Source: Selaginella moellendorffii
Lineage: Eukaryota > Streptophyta > Lycopodiopsida > Selaginellales > Selaginellaceae
NCBI RefSeq assembly: GCF_000143415.4
Contig: NW_003314396.1
Coordinates: forward strand, 361,640-395,805
DNA: 34,166 nt
Reading direction: 5' to 3'
This document shows positions 32,108-34,166 of this stretch, in pieces (within the stretch, counting starts at the first letter, position 1; each line of letters starts with the position of its first letter). A program made the translations under genes and the position numbers. Below the pieces are notes generated by a model, which made no database searches, was not told the DNA's origin, and saw nothing but the letters and a program-made list of their open reading frames with translations.

Positions 32108-33295
32108 AAAGGTCGTTGGTTTTCTAGACACGAGCAAAAGAAAAAAAATTCTTGAACTCCCAAACAGCCCTCTGTTTTTCGCTCCTGTGCAACAGAAACC
32201 ACGTTAGCATCAGAGATCAAGAGAAATCCGGGAGAAATCCGTGACAGGGTGAGAAATCCGGGAGCATCAACCAGTGGGGAAGTTGTCACAGAGCTGGAGA
32301 TCGTGTTCTTCAGACTGTCCGCCTTTGACCTGTGCATGTGTCGCGAATGGCGATGAACAATCAACGATCCAGCCTTTTGTTTCTGCCACCAAAATCAAGA
32401 GAGTTGACAGCCTGAAAATGGTGGAGTCAGTTTCTCGCCACTAATTTGAATCTGCATTTCAAACAAGCAAGAAAACTGGAGAAGTCATCAGACTAAACAT
32501 GCGCTCATGATTCTTTCTAATAGCATCCCGAGAGTTTAGATACACGACTTTAGAGTGTTTACCCCAAAGGTCGTTGGTTTTCTGGACACGAGCAAAAGAA
32601 AAAAAATTCTTGAACTCCCAAACAGCCCTCTGTTTCTCGCTCCTGTGCAACAGAAACCACGTTAGCATCAGAGATCAAGAGAAATCCGGGAGAAATCCGT
32701 GACAGGGTGAGAAATCCGGGAGCATCAACCAGTGGGGAAGTTGTCACAGAGCTGGAGATCGTGTTCTTCAGACTGTCCGCCATTGACCTGTGCATGTGTC
32801 GCGAATGGCGATGAACAATCAACGATCCAGCCTTTTGTTTCTGCCACCAAAATCAAGAGATTTGACAGGCTGAAAATGGTGGAGTCAGTTTCTCGCCACT
32901 AATTTGAATCTGCATTTCAAACAAGCAAGAAAACTGGAGAAGTCATCAGACTAAACATGCGCTCATGAATCTTTCTAATAGCATCCCGAGAGTTTAGATA
33001 CACGACTTTAGAGTGTTTACCCCAAAGGTCGTTGGTTTTCTGGACACGAGCAAAAGAAAAAAAATTCTTGAACTCCCAAACAGCCCTCTGTTGCTCGCTC
33101 CTGTGCAACAGAAACCACGTTAGCATCAGAGATCAAGAGAAATCCGGGAGAAATCCGTGACAGGGTGAGAAATCTGGGAGCATCAACCAGTGGGGAAGTT
33201 GTCACAGAGCTGGAGATCGTATTCTTCAGACTGTCCGCCATTGACCTGTGCGTGTGTTGTGAATGGCGATGAACAATCAACGATCCAGCCTTTTG
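32108..33295. repeat. 458-bp tandem repeat, about 2.6 copies
   Basis: Copies start at 32108, 32566 and 33024 (AAAGGTCGTTGG), giving two exact 458-bp periods with few substitutions. The third copy ends at 33295 in CAGCCTTTTG. Within each unit an 8-20 bp motif around GAGAAATCCGGGAG is itself repeated. On the minus strand each unit has an AG acceptor (TTGCACAG) followed by an exon-like frame reading AVWEFKNFFSFARVQKTN and KVVYLNSRDAIRK. The protein family is not recognised. The unit may be an amplified captured exon. Confidence 0.93.
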
Positions 33296-33340
33296 CAAAG
33301 GGTATGCACACTCCCGCTGCTGCGTTCACCACCACAGAGA

Positions 33341-33666
<326 letters not shown>

Positions 33667-33668
33667 TA

Positions 33669-33810
33669 CTAGCAAAAGTCCCAGCTACGCTGGGAGCATT
33701 GTGTTTATTTCTGATATTTTAATAATTTCAAAGAGTGTAATTTTTAACATAATCATAATTATAAGATATATAGTTAAACATAACATAATATTTATATTAA
33801 AAATATCTTC
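33669..33810 (-). repeat. Helitron-like 3' end: CTAG plus hairpin, copy 4
   Basis: CTAG at 33669-33672, hairpin CCCAGCTACGCTGGG at 33680-33694, then about 110 bp aligned with 21384-21510. Confidence 0.75.
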
Positions 33811-34166
33811 AACAATTGACTCCATTACCAACAAACATAAAAACATAATAAATATAACTCAGTACATTATATCATATTTAAAATTCTGATTGTTGACTGA
33901 AGTCTTGGATATTCTATAAATGGAATTTCTCACTGTGGGATCCCATTCTCAGATGAGTCATTTTTTATTAACTAATTTTTTCTTTTATTTGAAATCTCTA
34001 TATAAGTGATAAAAATCTTATTATTTCATGATTTATTAAAATATATAATTTCTCCTCTTAATAAAGTATGTGTTACTTAGGTACACTCAATTATAATGAT
34101 GTTAAAAATATATTTAATATATATTTAAAAACTCACCTAAAGTGCATACATCTTTTAAATTTAAAA
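33811..34166. other. AT-rich noncoding end of window
   Basis: No gene was recognised. GGATATTCTATAAATGGAAT near 33907 recalls the GATATTCTAAAAATGGAAT motif of the junction-repeat domain. Confidence 0.5.

Noticed and set aside
32108-33295. CRISPR-like array
   Set aside because: The units are 458 bp, contiguous without spacers, and lie in plant nuclear DNA.

Overview
The window looks like nuclear DNA of a land plant. It is AT-rich and packed with repeats, and it holds a plant-type CYP88-like P450 remnant, an oligopeptide transporter remnant, Ty3/gypsy and TRIM-type retroelements primed by initiator tRNA-Met, and very short introns (about 50-80 bp). The short introns and the gene set would fit a seed-free plant such as a lycophyte (Selaginella-like), but I cannot prove the species. 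A 498-base run of N (23418-23915) is an assembly gap.

Layout, left to right. 1-650 is GC-richer noncoding DNA. 794-4519 is a complete-ended but internally deleted Ty3/gypsy element on the minus strand, with 5-bp target duplication TTTAC, inserted into an older AT-rich repeat. 6350-6854 is a tiny LTR element (TRIM) with three LTR copies. 8160-8870 and 11250-12055 hold broken minus-strand gene pieces (a coiled-coil protein and an ARP5-like actin-related protein). 12392-13065 is a second TRIM-like unit with two LTRs that look identical. 15156-16232 is a foldback element. 17622-18105 holds exon-like unknown pieces. 19080-20770 is a CYP88-like P450 pseudogene that has lost its haem-binding cysteine. 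23916-27750 is a mosaic of unrecognised pieces. 28645-29020 is a broken oligopeptide transporter piece.

The only gene that reads as intact is at 29395-31483 (+). It is a predicted 10-exon, 512-residue protein with RPA1-like OB folds and a C-terminal four-cysteine zinc ribbon. Its first seven introns are all phase 1. It is followed by an exact 458-bp tandem repeat (32108-33295) and a long CA/GA microsatellite.

A recurring signature ties the window together. It consists of CTAG, a 5-8 nt spacer and the 15-base hairpin CCCAGCTNCNCTGGG, and it occurs six times (12284, 15156, 16207, 21358, 27974, 33669). At four sites it abuts a second conserved domain, at three of them behind a GA microsatellite. 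Read on the minus strand this resembles a Helitron 3' end (hairpin, then CTAG|T) followed after a few bases by a Helitron-like 5' end (TC...). The gene scraps between these sites and the RPA-like gene fit rolling-circle transposons that capture genes, but no Rep/helicase is visible here, so the link stays an inference.
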